A DNA stretch of 64,000 nucleotides, from the NCBI GenBank assembly GCA_013420905.1, contig JAAXNY010000009.1:1860001-1924000 (forward strand), read 5' to 3'. Source of the DNA: Collybia mongolica (taxonomy: Eukaryota; Basidiomycota; Agaricomycetes; Agaricales; Clitocybaceae). The notes beneath the pieces were generated by a model that was not told the origin of the DNA, did not search any database, and saw nothing but the letters and a program-made list of their open reading frames with translations. Positions within the stretch are counted from its first letter, which is position 1, and each line of letters opens with the position of its first letter. Position numbers and translations under genes: made by a program. Shown here one piece after another: positions 1 to 10,507 of this stretch.

Positions 1-247
1 ATCCCCTTACAACTTCACCCATATCCATGGTGTATGATATAAGCAACTGCATATGAATTGCCAATAGAAGTTGGTGTTTATAGATCCTATACAAATATCC
101 AACAACAAAAGGTAACCATATATATCTTGGCACTTCCCTTGAAAACCAGTCAGCTGGTAAAGTAGGGACTGAGACTCTCAGAGATGGACTATGTGAAAAA
201 ATTAACAAACTTGGAAATGTAGATCCATATTTGTATATTCCAAATAT
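1..247 (-). repeat. Dispersed repeat, copy without the Tc1 insertion
   Basis: The reverse complement of this segment matches, at roughly 90-95% by eye, the two flanks of the intact Tc1 element: 4712-4835 followed directly by 6446-6556. It is a second copy of the host repeat with the TA target unoccupied near 117-122. It runs off the left edge of the window, so its full length is unknown. A more diverged copy is visible around 1955-2030, sharing the TTGTAYATTCCAAATATA core. No coding potential or terminal structure was recognised. Confidence 0.8.
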
Positions 248-2268
248 ACAACCAACTCAGTAGCTTCTCTGGGGGTTTTACACTGAGCTATATGGGCCAC
301 ACAGACCACACAGACAAATGCAGGTGTCTGCAGTCTGAGCTCAGACCCTGTTTGGCAGGGAGCCCTGCTTAATTGGCAGTCTGCATCTGAGCCAAGTCAA
401 AGCTAAGTCCATAAATCCACACTGTTACTTGGATGCTCAGACCCAGTTTGGAACAACTCCTCATGAAGTCCATGCAGACTGCCCAGATTGCTTACTTAAT
501 CATAGTTATCATTGCTTATTTAATACACAAAAATGCAATATTTTGGAGAGTCAAATACAAGGCCTCAAGGTTACATGTCATGTGCATAAAGCATGCAGAT
601 TAACCATTTGGTAATATGAGCTTGTCAGTCCAAGGTGCTTGTTTTTATAATGACCCCTGCTGCCTACTCTTGGCCATTACTGGCAATGGCTGAATATTGT
701 TGATAGATACTACATCACCTGTTAGCCTTGTTGTCAACCTCTACCACTACATTCCCAGCTGCCCCACCCATCACCTCCCTGCCATATGATTGTTCACTAT
801 ACTGCCAAGTACAATGCCAAGTCCCACTGCCATGGATACCACCACCCTCTCTCATACCCACCCCTCTCAGTGAAAATAACAACTGCAAAATTGCAACAAT
901 AAGAGCTGCAGCAAGAACTACAGAGGCACCTGCCACATTACCAGTGACTGCCTGCCCACATCTGCTAGTGAGCAGCTATCATGGTGGACATGGGTGGTGC
1001 AGTGGTGTATTCCATATGGTAGAACCATCACCTGGTGGCTGGGTGTGCACCCCTGAATGTGCTGTCTAGACCAAGTAGTGCCAATCACCCCTGTGCCCAA
1101 ACCAGATGTGTGTAAGGTGAGTGCATATGTGACTCACATCTAGTTGCTCAGATATACCTTGTTCTATTGTATATGCACCTATATGCTGCTGTATACCTTG
1201 AGACTACCTTGGTGTAATTCTATCTACCTTGTGATATGTTCTTATTCCTTACTAATACTTTACCCCTGTACTATTTGCACAGCTCTAGTAGGCTGATATA
1301 GACTTCCAGTACACCCACAGTATTTATCCAATGTACCTATTTATAGATTGGACTACCCAATTGTGAAACTTAAACTAATTGTTTAAATTTCAAGACAATT
1401 AATAAACAAAGAATATACCAAATAGTTAAATCACCAAGGAAGTGATATTGATCCAAATGCCTACTTGGGTGGAGTGGGCCAACACACTGTGTGGCTCCAT
1501 TCCACATTCAGGAAGTTGTAAATGAGTAGAAACAATGTAGATGATAGTTTATAGAGGTCATGTGACCATGAGAAAATGTTACCAAGTAAACAAGCAATAC
1601 CTGTGCACAAAACCCAATGCCATAGCTTGCCTGGCTATGGAGAAAACACAAAAACCATCAGAACTAACTTTTCCCAGGATCATGGACACTAATAAGCATT
1701 CAAATTGTTGTCATGTATTTGGTATACTTATATGGTGGAATAGATCATGTGACATGTGCCAATAAATAGAGAAATCAATCTAATTTGTATTTCAGGTAAA
1801 TATAGTAGTAGTTGTTGATTATTCCAATGTTTAGTGTAATTTCCCACAAGGGTCATGTTTGGTAAGGGTCATTGTTGTTATAAGATGTTTGTTCACCCCT
1901 GACATAACACACAGACCTTCAAAACTAGCTGAATCTGGACATTTCTAATATTTTGCTCAAAATAGACTGTGGGAAAAATATGCCCAACAAGGAAATTGTA
2001 GAGCCATGTTTGTACATTCCAAATATATCAAAACAAAGTTAATAGCTTTACTTGTTATGGAGAAAAACACAAAATAAATTTTCAAACATGACACTTTGAA
2101 ATATTAGATATGCATAATTTTGATGGCATCATCAAAAGCATTATGTAAGCATCCCAAATACATGTAAATTATGTCACAATACTTTGTGTTTGTGGAAAAA
2201 TGCTGTAAAAAGCCACAAGAGAAGAAAAATCCCATTATGGAAATATTTTCCTGCAGTGTTGAAATATG

Positions 2269-2270
<2 letters not shown>
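248..2270. other. Non-coding, CpG-free repeat-like DNA
   Basis: About 2 kb with no convincing gene. Short open frames exist but show no family motif, codon bias or splice structure. I find no CpG dinucleotide here. A diverged relative of the left-edge dispersed repeat lies near 1955-2030. I read the stretch as old, decayed mobile-element sequence; the element class cannot be assigned. Confidence 0.6.

Positions 2271-2302
<32 letters not shown>
2271..2302 (+). repeat. (TCAA)8 microsatellite
   Basis: Eight perfect tandem TCAA units, immediately followed by a T-run. It is a simple-sequence repeat within non-coding repeat-rich DNA, and is probably length-polymorphic between strains. Confidence 0.95.
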
Positions 2303-2303
<1 letters not shown>

Positions 2304-2589
2304 TTTTTGCCTGAAACCTGGGTTGATAAAGAACTCGTAATAATAGAAACAAGTTCCCATAGTATTGAAATGTATATCAACCATTCAACATTTAACATTT
2401 TATTTCTAGCCTTGCATCCTGGGTTAATCAAAAACTTATCAGATATGCTAAAAATAGAAATATCATCATCAAAGACAAACTTCAAACAAATGTACATATG
2501 CCTGTTAAGTGTTTTTTGTTGTATTATCACATACTATATTTAACCATACTCATATAGCTAGCCATTGTCAAGATATTGAGCATTATAGA

Positions 2590-3530
2590 TTCCAGGAGCA
2601 TCCACATTGACTTGTTTGGCTATGCTTATGGCCAAGTAATATATAAATGTGATATTAAAATAGATATAATAAGAGATTATAATCAAATTTGGAAAGGCAA
2701 ACAAATATAAATATACATTTCCTGGTGTACCCCCTCCATAGGTCTAGGAGTAGTAGCAATTTCAATTGTGTCTGTTAGCCTTGTATTTGCTGAGATATGT
2801 ATCATCTATGTATATTGTGGGAATTTCATTAATATTGTTTGTTTGGCCAGATGTTGGCAAAGTAATATACAGATGATATTCATTTGTAATATGTAGTAAA
2901 AAGGTTGTTGTTGATAATGAGATTTGGAAGGGTACAAACAACTACAAACACATATAAATAAACACATCATGTATTCCTTTACAATGTCCAGTAGTAGCAT
3001 GTCCATCAGCTTTGTATTTGCTGAGATAAGTATCATCTATATTGTGGGAATTTCTTTAATATTATTGTTTGTTTGGCCAGATGTGATGAAGTGATATACA
3101 GACAGTATTCATTTGTAATATGTAGCAAGAAAATTGTTGTTGATGAGGTTTAGAAAAATAAAAACAAATACAAACACTTACAAACATATACATGAGGTAC
3201 TACTTCACCATATCTAACACTAGCAATTTAAATTATATCCATAGGCCTTGTTGTTGTTAAGATATGCAATGATTTATATTGTGGGAACTTCAATGGTATT
3301 GTTTGTTGGCTAGCTGTGGCAAAGTCATATACAAACTTGATATTCATTTGTAACATGCTTGTAGTGAGAGAGCTGCTTTTGATCATGATGTTTGAAGGTG
3401 AACAAACAGATACAAATACATACAAATATACCAATTGGGTAGCCCTTCACCATATCTAGTGATAGCAATTTAAATTGCATCCATAGGTCTTGTCATTGTT
3501 GAGATATTCAATGTTTTGTAGTGTGGGAAA
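2590..3530 (+). repeat. Degenerate tandem array, four units of about 230 bp
   Basis: Four diverged head-to-tail units. A landmark (TTGTTTGGCCAGATG and variants, followed by a run like ATTCATTTGTAATATG) recurs near 2610, 2838, 3068 and 3300, that is every 228-232 bp. A second landmark (TTGTGGGAA) recurs near 2816, 3046, 3278 and 3520. There is no coding capacity and essentially no CpG. It may be a minisatellite or the internal array of an old element. Confidence 0.75.
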
Positions 3531-3560
3531 AGTTTGGCCCAAAGCGGAAGAAGCCTCTTG

Positions 3561-3630
3561 TAATCGTGCTTACGTTTGTCAACTACGCTGTTAGAGCTAA
3601 CAGCGTAGTTGACAAACGTAAGCATGATTA
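3561..3630. repeat. Near-perfect 70-bp palindrome (34-bp arms, 2-bp centre)
   Basis: Arms 3561-3594 and 3597-3630 are reverse complements with one mismatch (the G at 3566), separated by AG at 3595-3596. Transcribed or single-stranded, this would form a very stable hairpin. The arms contain CpGs, whereas the DNA to the left has essentially none, so the palindrome looks younger than its surroundings. It could be a foldback element, a transposition or repair by-product, or a hairpin RNA source. No protein coding. Confidence 0.9.
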
Positions 3631-3948
3631 TGCAGTGGACAGTTATTAATTAATTCTTGAGATATCCCAACATAAGACCAATTAACTCGAAATTATAATA
3701 TTGAATGCAGCTTATGTTAGCAGTTGCCTTTTTTGCTCGAAATCCGCGCGTCGGCTAATATTGATTCCCACAGTTAGAAAAATATTTCCACGACTACAAA
3801 GTGTTACTGATGTACTTCAAAATGTTTACTGATCATGTTCTAATGAAATCTCGGAACACTTCAAACTTACTGACCGTGGGAAAAACAACACTGGATCTTG
3901 TTGGGTACGCTGAATTTTCCCCGCAAACCTAGGATGATGAACGAGTTA
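3631..3948. other. Unassigned DNA left of the truncated Tc1
   Basis: About 320 bp with no gene. It replaces the expected 5' half and left inverted repeat of the Tc1 remnant that follows, so the remnant's left breakpoint lies near 3945. It contains scattered CpGs, unlike the region before 3540. Nothing else was recognised. Confidence 0.5.
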
Positions 3949-4472
3949 CTTATGTAAACATAAGGACTCGTAATAGGATTGTAGAGGGGACACTGAAGTT
4001 TGGAGGTGGTAATGTGATGGTATGGGGCTGCATGGGGTGGGATGGGGTTGGATATGCAACCAGGATTGAGGGAAAGATGGATGCAGACCTCTATGTATCC
4101 ATCATGGAGGATGAGCTTCAAGATTCCCTTCATCACTATGGGAAAACCCCTGCTGATATCATCTTCCAGCAGGACAATGACCCCAAACACACAAGTAAGA
4201 AGGCCCAAAACTGGTTCAAGGACAATGGTTTCAATGTTATGAAGTGGCCTGCACAGTCACCTGACATGAATCCTATTGAACATCTTTGGCATCACCTCAA
4301 AATGAAGCTCAATGAATATGAAAATCCTCCACACAGCTAGCATGAGCTTTGGGAGCGAGTGGAGAAGGAGTGGGAAGCAATAGATAAGTCTGTCTGTCAA
4401 GGATTGATTGAGAGCATGCCTAGACATATTGCTGTAGTGTTGAGGGCCAAAGGAGGATATACCAAGTACTAG
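3949..4472 (+). pseudogene. Truncated Tc1-family transposase (family 2)
   Basis: This is the C-terminal part of a Tc1/mariner DD34E transposase. It starts around the segment before GTLKFGGGNVMVWG, contains the second catalytic Asp in FQQDNDPKHT, and reaches the catalytic Glu in SPDMNPIEHLW, with 34 residues between them. The N-terminal helix-turn-helix and first catalytic Asp are missing. An in-frame TAG at 4338-4340 interrupts the frame just before HELWERVEKEW, and the natural end is the TAG at 4470-4472. It is clearly related to, but a different family from, the intact element at 4836-6443. It is dead. Confidence 0.9.
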
Positions 4473-4497
4473 TTTTACCACTTTCTTACTTTTTAAT

Positions 4498-4709
4498 GAT
4501 GGGCAACAAAACCGTTTCAATGATGGCTTTGTATGTATCATGTGATTTTGCTACCAAAAATGGAAGTGGTGCAAAGACATTATGTAAGCAACATTATATA
4601 CATCAATGCAGCTTCTGTAATTTTTTCATATTTTTCCAATTTTTATTTTCTGACATATGGATGCATCTTTACAGAATGTGAAAACATTGAAACGGTTTTG
4701 TTGCCTACT
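4498..4709 (+). repeat. Surviving right inverted repeat of the truncated Tc1
   Basis: The motif GGCAACAAAACCGTTTCAATG at 4502-4522 reappears inverted at 4685-4705, bounding a segment of about 200 bp just after the transposase remnant. The neighbouring intact Tc1 element has the same layout, with each terminal repeat bounded by an inverted pair of short motifs. The right edge meets TATATTTGG of the dispersed host repeat, consistent with insertion at a TA. The matching left repeat is absent. Confidence 0.65.
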
Positions 4710-4835
4710 ATATTTGGAATATGCAAATATAGATCTACATGTTCAAGTTTGTTAATTTTTCACAGTCCATCTCTGAGAGTCTGAGTCCCTACTTTACCAG
4801 CTGACTCATTTTTAACGGAAAAGTCTAGATATATA

Positions 4836-6443
4836 CAGTGGCTCAAAAAACTGCCCCAATGTTTGTACATTTTTGAAAGATCAATATGGTATGAAGTGCT
4901 GACATAAGCAGGGGACCTGGGGTAATTATGTAAGATACTATGACATCGTGGCTTTCCAATGGACCCTGGATCATGTGATTTGGATCAAAACCCATTAAGC
5001 TATAGGCCAAACAAAATGATTACTCATTGGGGCAGTTTTTTGACCCTCTATTAATTTTCTATCTAATACTTTGTATGACCACCTTTTGCCTTTATAACTG
5101 CTTGTATCCGCCTGGGCATACTTTCTATCAGGTTTTGGCATACCTCTGGTGGAATTTCACCCCACTCTTCAGCCAATCTATCCCACAACTCATGTACTCC
5201 TTTGGGTGGTGTCGGATATTCTTTAAGACGGCGCTTGAGATGTTCCCAAAGGTGTTCTATTGGATTCATGTCAGGGGATTGGGCAGGCCAGCCAAGGACT
5301 TGAATGTTGTTGTCTTCAAACCACTGTGTGGCCAGTCCAGATGTGTGTTTGGGGTCGTTATCTTGCTGAAAGTAGCGCTCGCCATCCACCATTTCCAACT
5401 TCTCAAAACTTTCCTGAACTCCACTCTCCAAAATTTCACAGTATTGAACCTTGTCCATGTTCCCCTGCACCTCTATGAGCTTTCCCACTCCATTCCACCC
5501 CATACAACCCCATACCATGAGGTTTCCTCCTCCTCCATGTTTGACAGTAGGTGATGTTGTTCTATCAGATGGTGGTTCTCCCCTTTGTTTCCAGACATAA
5601 ACCTTTCCATCTGACCCAATCCTATTGATTTTGGTCTCATCTGTCCATAGAACCCTTTTCCAGTCCTCCACAGTCCAGCTTTCATGATATTTTGCAAACT
5701 GGAGACGCCGGATGCGATGGGCTCGTTTGAGAAGAGGAGCTTTCCTCTTTGTAGCAGCATAAAATTGATTTTCCTTGAGTGCATTTCTGACTGTCTGGGG
5801 TGTGACAGGATTGGGGATGATGCCATTGATGAATTGGGTAGCCTGAACTGCATTATCAAGCTTCCCTGACTTGATTTGACGAATAATTGACTGTTTGTCA
5901 CGAACAGACAGCTTGGAGGGGCGGCCACCAAGGTTGTTTTCTTTGTTTCCATCCACATCTTTGCTGATCCAACTGATGGTACCCTTCCCTAGACCAGTTT
6001 TCTCCTTGATTTGACGCTGAGAATAGCCCTCATTGAGGAGAGAAACAACAGTATTGTGCTGAGCAGTAGAAATGGCTTTCATGATGGTGGTAAGAGGTCA
6101 AGAAGATGATTGAACCAATTCCAACATGTCAAATTGATACAAATAAAGTCACATGACATTGTTTATTCTTCCCACAGTCCATAATGTTCTTGCATTGGAT
6201 CATAAATGCCAGAATAATGGAAAATAAGATAAGGGTCAAAAAACTGCCCCAATAAGTAACCATTTTGTTTGGCTTATAGCTTAATGGATATTGATCCAAA
6301 TCACATGATCCAGGGTCCATTGGAAAGCCACGATGTCATAGTATCTTACATAATTACCCCAGGTCCCCTGCTTATGTCAGCACTTCATACCATATTGATC
6401 TTTCAAAAATGTACAAACATTGGGGCAGTTTTTTGAGCCACTG
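4836..6443 (-). mobile_element. Complete Tc1/mariner DD34E transposon with 212-bp TIRs
   Basis: The element is 1608 bp, flanked by TA duplications at 4834-4835 and 6444-6445. Terminal inverted repeats are 4836-5047 and 6232-6443, 212 bp each and nearly identical, beginning CAGTGGCTCAAAAAACTGCC. Within each repeat, the outer 22 bp reappear inverted at the inner end (4840-4861 against 5026-5047), probably giving two transposase-binding sites per end. The single gene, on the minus strand, is uninterrupted. The flanks match the uninterrupted repeat at 1-247, so the insertion history can be read directly. Near-identity of the ends and abundant CpG suggest a recent, possibly mobile copy. Confidence 0.93.
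5063..6082 (-). CDS. Tc1-family transposase, intact
   Basis: A 339-residue DDE transposase, the usual Tc1 length, encoded without introns. The N-terminus (about 1-60) carries a helix-turn-helix with SQRQIKEKTG, then a GGRPSK element like the GRPR AT-hook, then a second DNA-binding helix region to about 125. Catalytic residues are Asp148 (LWTDET), Asp241 (FQQDNDPKHT) and Glu276 (NPIEHLW), spaced DD34E. It ends in a conserved Tc1 tail (SMPRRIQAVIKAKGG). The start ATG at 6080-6082 fits family alignments from memory. It acts in the nucleus, cutting and inserting the element at TA. No frameshift or stop is seen; whether it is expressed is unknown. Confidence 0.93.
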   Translation of the reverse strand: MKAISTAQHNTVVSLLNEGYSQRQIKEKTGLGKGTISWISKDVDGNKENNLGGRPSKLSVRDKQSIIRQIKSGKLDNAVQATQFINGIIPNPVTPQTVRNALKENQFYAATKRKAPLLKRAHRIRRLQFAKYHESWTVEDWKRVLWTDETKINRIGSDGKVYVWKQRGEPPSDRTTSPTVKHGGGGNLMVWGCMGWNGVGKLIEVQGNMDKVQYCEILESGVQESFEKLEMVDGERYFQQDNDPKHTSGLATQWFEDNNIQVLGWPAQSPDMNPIEHLWEHLKRRLKEYPTPPKGVHELWDRLAEEWGEIPPEVCQNLIESMPRRIQAVIKAKGGHTKY

Positions 6444-6445
6444 TA

Positions 6446-7166
6446 TTGTTACCTTTTGTTGTTGGATATTTGTATAGGATCTATAAACATCAACTTCCAT
6501 TGGCAATTCATTTGCAGTTGCTTATATCATACACCATGGATATGGGTGAAGTACAACAGGTCTTTGACAAGCTCAAATGTGTGTAATATAAAGTTGAAGA
6601 GATTCTGGATAGCTAGTTCTATTGCAATAACCTGGTTCTAGAAATATAAAGGATATAAGGACTCATATCTGCTAGTAATGGCCTTCTATCTCAAGTATGG
6701 TTCAGCAGTTGGCTGAGGGGTGAACATCTGTATTTGTTGTGGCTGCTGCTGTGTGACTGGCACTTGATAAACTGGCACAGGAGGGTTCACATTTACTGGA
6801 AGAACAATCTGGGTGAGGTAGGAATTGCTGAAGTGTCCTACTTATGATCACTGGAGGATACTTGGCTGCTGGTATCCAAAAGGATTTTGAGTCAGATTCA
6901 TTACACCTGGAGCATTGAACAAACTTGCAGGTATAAATGCTGTTGCAAGGGAGAAGGGGTTTCTGGCATTGATTGCAGAAGTTCCATTGACAGCAATTAT
7001 GCCTGCTTTGAAGAGTTCAAGCAGTGGGAATAGTTCATTGAGATGATGGTTGGGGAAGCAAATTAGGGTTAGGGTTAGTGGCCAAATCCAGGTGACCAAA
7101 AATTTCACAAGTTGGACGAGGGTGGAGGGAGCTCCAGCAGGCGATGTTATTGAAATATATTAGTAA
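6446..7166. other. Host repeat flank and unassigned repeat DNA
   Basis: 6446-6556 is the right half of the dispersed repeat disrupted by the Tc1 element. Beyond it, to 7166, I see no gene. A minus-strand open frame at 6848-7108 has low-complexity residues and no recognisable domain. A short run of TTAGGG units lies at 7063-7078. CpG is almost absent up to about 7110. Confidence 0.6.
7063..7078 (+). repeat. Short telomere-like TTAGGG run
   Basis: Two full TTAGGG units plus TTAG. This is the telomere repeat of most basidiomycetes, but the run is very short and lies inside repeat DNA. It could be chance or a scar of repair at an old break. Confidence 0.4.
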
Positions 7167-9931
7167 CTAAGGTGTTGAAATAGATTTTTTCACTTCATTC
7201 ATAATGTCAGGGGGAAGGATACAATGTCCCCGATACTTCCGATTAGTCCACACAGCCTCAGCACCAGTCAGGCCTTTTGCATAGCTGTCAATGAATCGCA
7301 CAGCTTGGTTGGCATATCTGCATGTATTTAGACACTTCTGAAGGCAATAAAGGGTTGCTCACCGTTGAATTTGAGGCAAGGGAATGCTATCCAAACACTC
7401 CAGCACCCTCTTCTCCATTTCATCCAGTGTTGCTGGCCGTGAATGGAAGCCACGAAAGCGGAACTTGACAGCACCCCAGTATTGCTTGATAAAATTCAAC
7501 TCACAATGATATTTTGGGTAGAAATCACAAATGTGTCCCCTCAAGGTGATGAGTTCTTTGAGTTGTGACTTTCCAACAACAAAATCAGGCTGGGTAAACA
7601 GAAGCTGCTGGCAGCAACAATCAGTCTGTCCAGGTTCGCATTTGAAGCCCTCGCACTGAGCCAGGAGATTCCCTGTGGCAGGCCAAAGTCCACGCTCTCG
7701 GATGATCTGCTCCATGCCTTTAAAATAGCCAGGGTATTGGGGATGGTCATCGGGGAAGTAAAATTCTTGAATCTGCCCATTTGTAAGCACAGTTGGTCAC
7801 ATGCGGGGACCGTCTTTGTGGTGTGTCCATCCATTATTTGGGTTCTTGGGCATTCGACAAGCCAAAATTGCATCTGGTGCGCGTTTTTGGTGGCTTGGAG
7901 CATTATCAAACAGAAACAAACCAGTTGCAAATCCAGATGTACGGTCTTTGAAGATGTCAATGGCCTTGTCAACCTGTGCCAAGAGATCGTCTGCATCGAA
8001 GTACTGTAACTGTCACAATTTTTTCCAGCCTTAAAAACGATGCGAGCCTCCCTTCCGACAGAAAGTGAGATGTGATTGATCAAGATTGGATGATTAGATA
8101 ACGCACTCCGTCCCATCCTTGCTTGTTAAACGGCCCCACTCAGATGTCAGAAAATCAGAGATCATGATTGACGCCCCATTGCCCTTCCTTTCAGGCATCA
8201 CCTTTTGACTTTCATGAATCCATCTCGCTTTCCTCTCATCATTCGCAAAAAAACTGGACTCATCGTGTGTCATGGGGATGAGTCGGAATGGTCGATTCCT
8301 GGGCACAGGGAAACCACCAGTTGGCTTCGTTTCGTTGCCTGCGCGGTCCCATGTATACATCCAAGGTGCGTATTGAGTCAAAAAGCAAGTGACAAACTCC
8401 TGGCAATAGGCAACAACATCCTCCCTCTTGTGGCTGTCAATGTACATTCCTTTCTTCTTCTGTGAGTAACACCATTTGAATTGCTTCAACCAATTATGCC
8501 TGGTTCATTCTGAGATTTTATGCTTCTTGATTCCAGCTGCTGACAATCGGTCCTGAATTTCTTGACTTGCCACCACCTCAACAACATCAGTGGCTTTGAT
8601 GAAAGCATTCTTGGTGTGTTCAGCAAGTCTGAGTTGAATTTCAAGTGAAATGTCTTTGTCCTGGAGGATGCTGGAGCATGACCCTTTGTAACGGTGAACA
8701 GGGAGCTTTCCAGTGCTGATAAACCAGTGAATCCATTCACGGATAGCTTGTGCATGGTAAATCCCCTGTCCCTGTGATTTTGCAACTGTCAGTGATGCTT
8801 GTCGCCATGTGTAGGACAGCTCGGAATCAAGATAGAAGTTCAAGGTACCAGCCATGGCTGTAATACAAGCCTGAAAGAAGACATCAATTTTCTTGTCTTT
8901 GCTTTTTACAGTCAATTTTGCCAGTGCGCATCGCAGTGCAGGAAAATTCTTGTAGTTTAGCATGTTCAGAGCACGATCCACCTTGGTATCTTTGCTGTCA
9001 TCACGAGGCTGTTTTCCATTCCTCAGGTCCTGCAACATGTTAGCAACGACCTCTTGGTGGCAATGCTGTTCCTGCTTGATGGGGCCCATGCTCTCTGTCA
9101 CATCCAGGCCCTTGTCGTGGTCTCCCTGCTTGGTTGTTGATGAACCCACTATGGTTTCAGATCCACCCTCATCTCCGGACATGTCTGACTCTTCCGAAGG
9201 ATCAGGGATGATTGGGTCTGGGGATTGTCATGACAACCCCGGCTGGACCTCATTCTTGGACTTGGACTCTTCAGACTCCTGTCAAAGTGATGCTATCATG
9301 TCTGGTGCAATCTCTGGATAGCAGATGATGGGTGCTGGAGCTGTTTTCAGCAGCCATTCCTTCACTGAACAGAAGCCTTTCTCTGCCAGCTCCCGACCTG
9401 TCTGCCGAACACGCCACTTTGTTCTCATCAACTTGCCATTGTATTGTCTTGGCCTCTTTCTGCCCTTCTCTCGTTCCCTCTCTGCAGCAAGTGCAAGATC
9501 ATGTGCCTTTTGCAGGGTGGACGAGAACTGTTCCAACACAGAAATCTCCCAGATCCCAGGAACCTCTCCCAGTTCATCATCCTCTGATCCTGACTCAGAA
9601 CTCTCATCTTTGTCATCAACCACAGGTGTTCCTCTCAGGGCACCAATGATATCAAGAAGCTCAAGATCAATGTCAGCATCGTGGCAGGCCTGCAGGTTGG
9701 AAGTGTCATGTGATTCTGTGTGTTGGAGTGCTGCAGGAATGGACTCCTCCTCCAGGACTTCCTCAACGGTTGCCCTTCTCGTGACTTTGCATAGGTTTTT
9801 GGCTCAAGCACGATCTGCCCTTGTTTTTCTGGGCATTTTTTGGTATTTTTTTTGCCTTTCTTTGCCACTCTCTGCCAGCGTGTTGTATCACGTGATTGCA
9901 TTACTAAGCGGCCAAATCTGGGATGTGCCAA
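7167..9931 (-). pseudogene. Decayed DDE transposase of an Agaricomycete-expanded family
   Basis: Read right to left, recognisable blocks follow one another: a basic N-terminus near 9930, an acidic stretch (9620-9540), ALNMLNYKNFPALRCALAKL near 8960, a helical DNA-binding block, THDESSFFANDERK near 8260, FLFDNAPSHQKRAPDA near 7880 (Asp), and YHCELNFIKQYWGAVK near 7490 (Glu), then the tail ending at TAG 7167-7169. The Asp/Glu motifs resemble IS630/Tc1-mariner superfamily enzymes. A 45-bp intron (7318-7362) splices cleanly to restore the tail. Breaks: stops in 9184-9281, a TGA at 8505-8507, frameshifts and stops at about 7985-8100, and a stop near 7797. Non-functional. Confidence 0.85.
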
Positions 9932-10062
9932 ATGTCAAAACGCTCCCATTGATCATAAAATGCATTTAGAGTTGAAAGGGGAAAAAAAAATGATTTGGCT
10001 TTCTGCTGAAGATCTATGAAAGATATAAAAATTCTGACTTCTGGGACCTCACCATGGACACT

Positions 10063-10507
10063 CTAGGCATCTTTGCCAGAGCTCAAAATAGTTTCAAAGT
10101 GATGTGGTGCAGAAGAGTTGCCATCATCGTTGTTGCTTACATAAAGGTGTTGGTTCCTGGCGACTGATATCTTAGTGAGCACTGAAATTGCCTGTTGACT
10201 GAATGCCCTGTGCTTGAGCATTGATAATAAGTTCATCAAGGTTGGTGAATTGGTAGGCTTCCTCTGTTGAGGCTCCAGGGTATAGCTTGGTAATTGTGTT
10301 CTTAAACTCATTGAATGTCTTGGTAGTGTTTGTGAATTCAGATTCTCTCTGCCAGAGCAGCACACTTGGAATATCAATGTAACAAACTACTTCCTCCTTT
10401 TTCTGCTGGTTAGTGAGACCTACAAGCTGTGCAAGGTGTTCAAAGTCTTGGAAGAATTGCTTCAGCAAATGTGCTTGACTATTGAACTTGGGCACTGACA
10501 ATACCAA
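10063..10507 (-). pseudogene. Retrotransposon gag-like fragment
   Basis: A minus-strand frame (10172-10507) reads like the N-terminal part of an LTR-retrotransposon Gag: a Phe-rich FFQDFEHLAQL helix, then KKEEVVCYIDI, an FNEFKNTITKLYPG block, and a run to a stop. A frameshifted continuation lies to 10063. No zinc knuckle, protease, reverse transcriptase, integrase or LTR was found around it. The assignment rests on pattern resemblance to Ty3-type Gag of basidiomycetes, so the family is tentative. Confidence 0.45.

Noticed and set aside
715..1100. Overlapping open frames on both strands
   Set aside because: No start context, motif or splice structure; they lie in CpG-free decayed repeat DNA.
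6848..7108. Minus-strand frame rich in Leu/Asn as a possible gene
   Set aside because: No recognisable domain, lies in repeat DNA, and the frame is interrupted on both sides.
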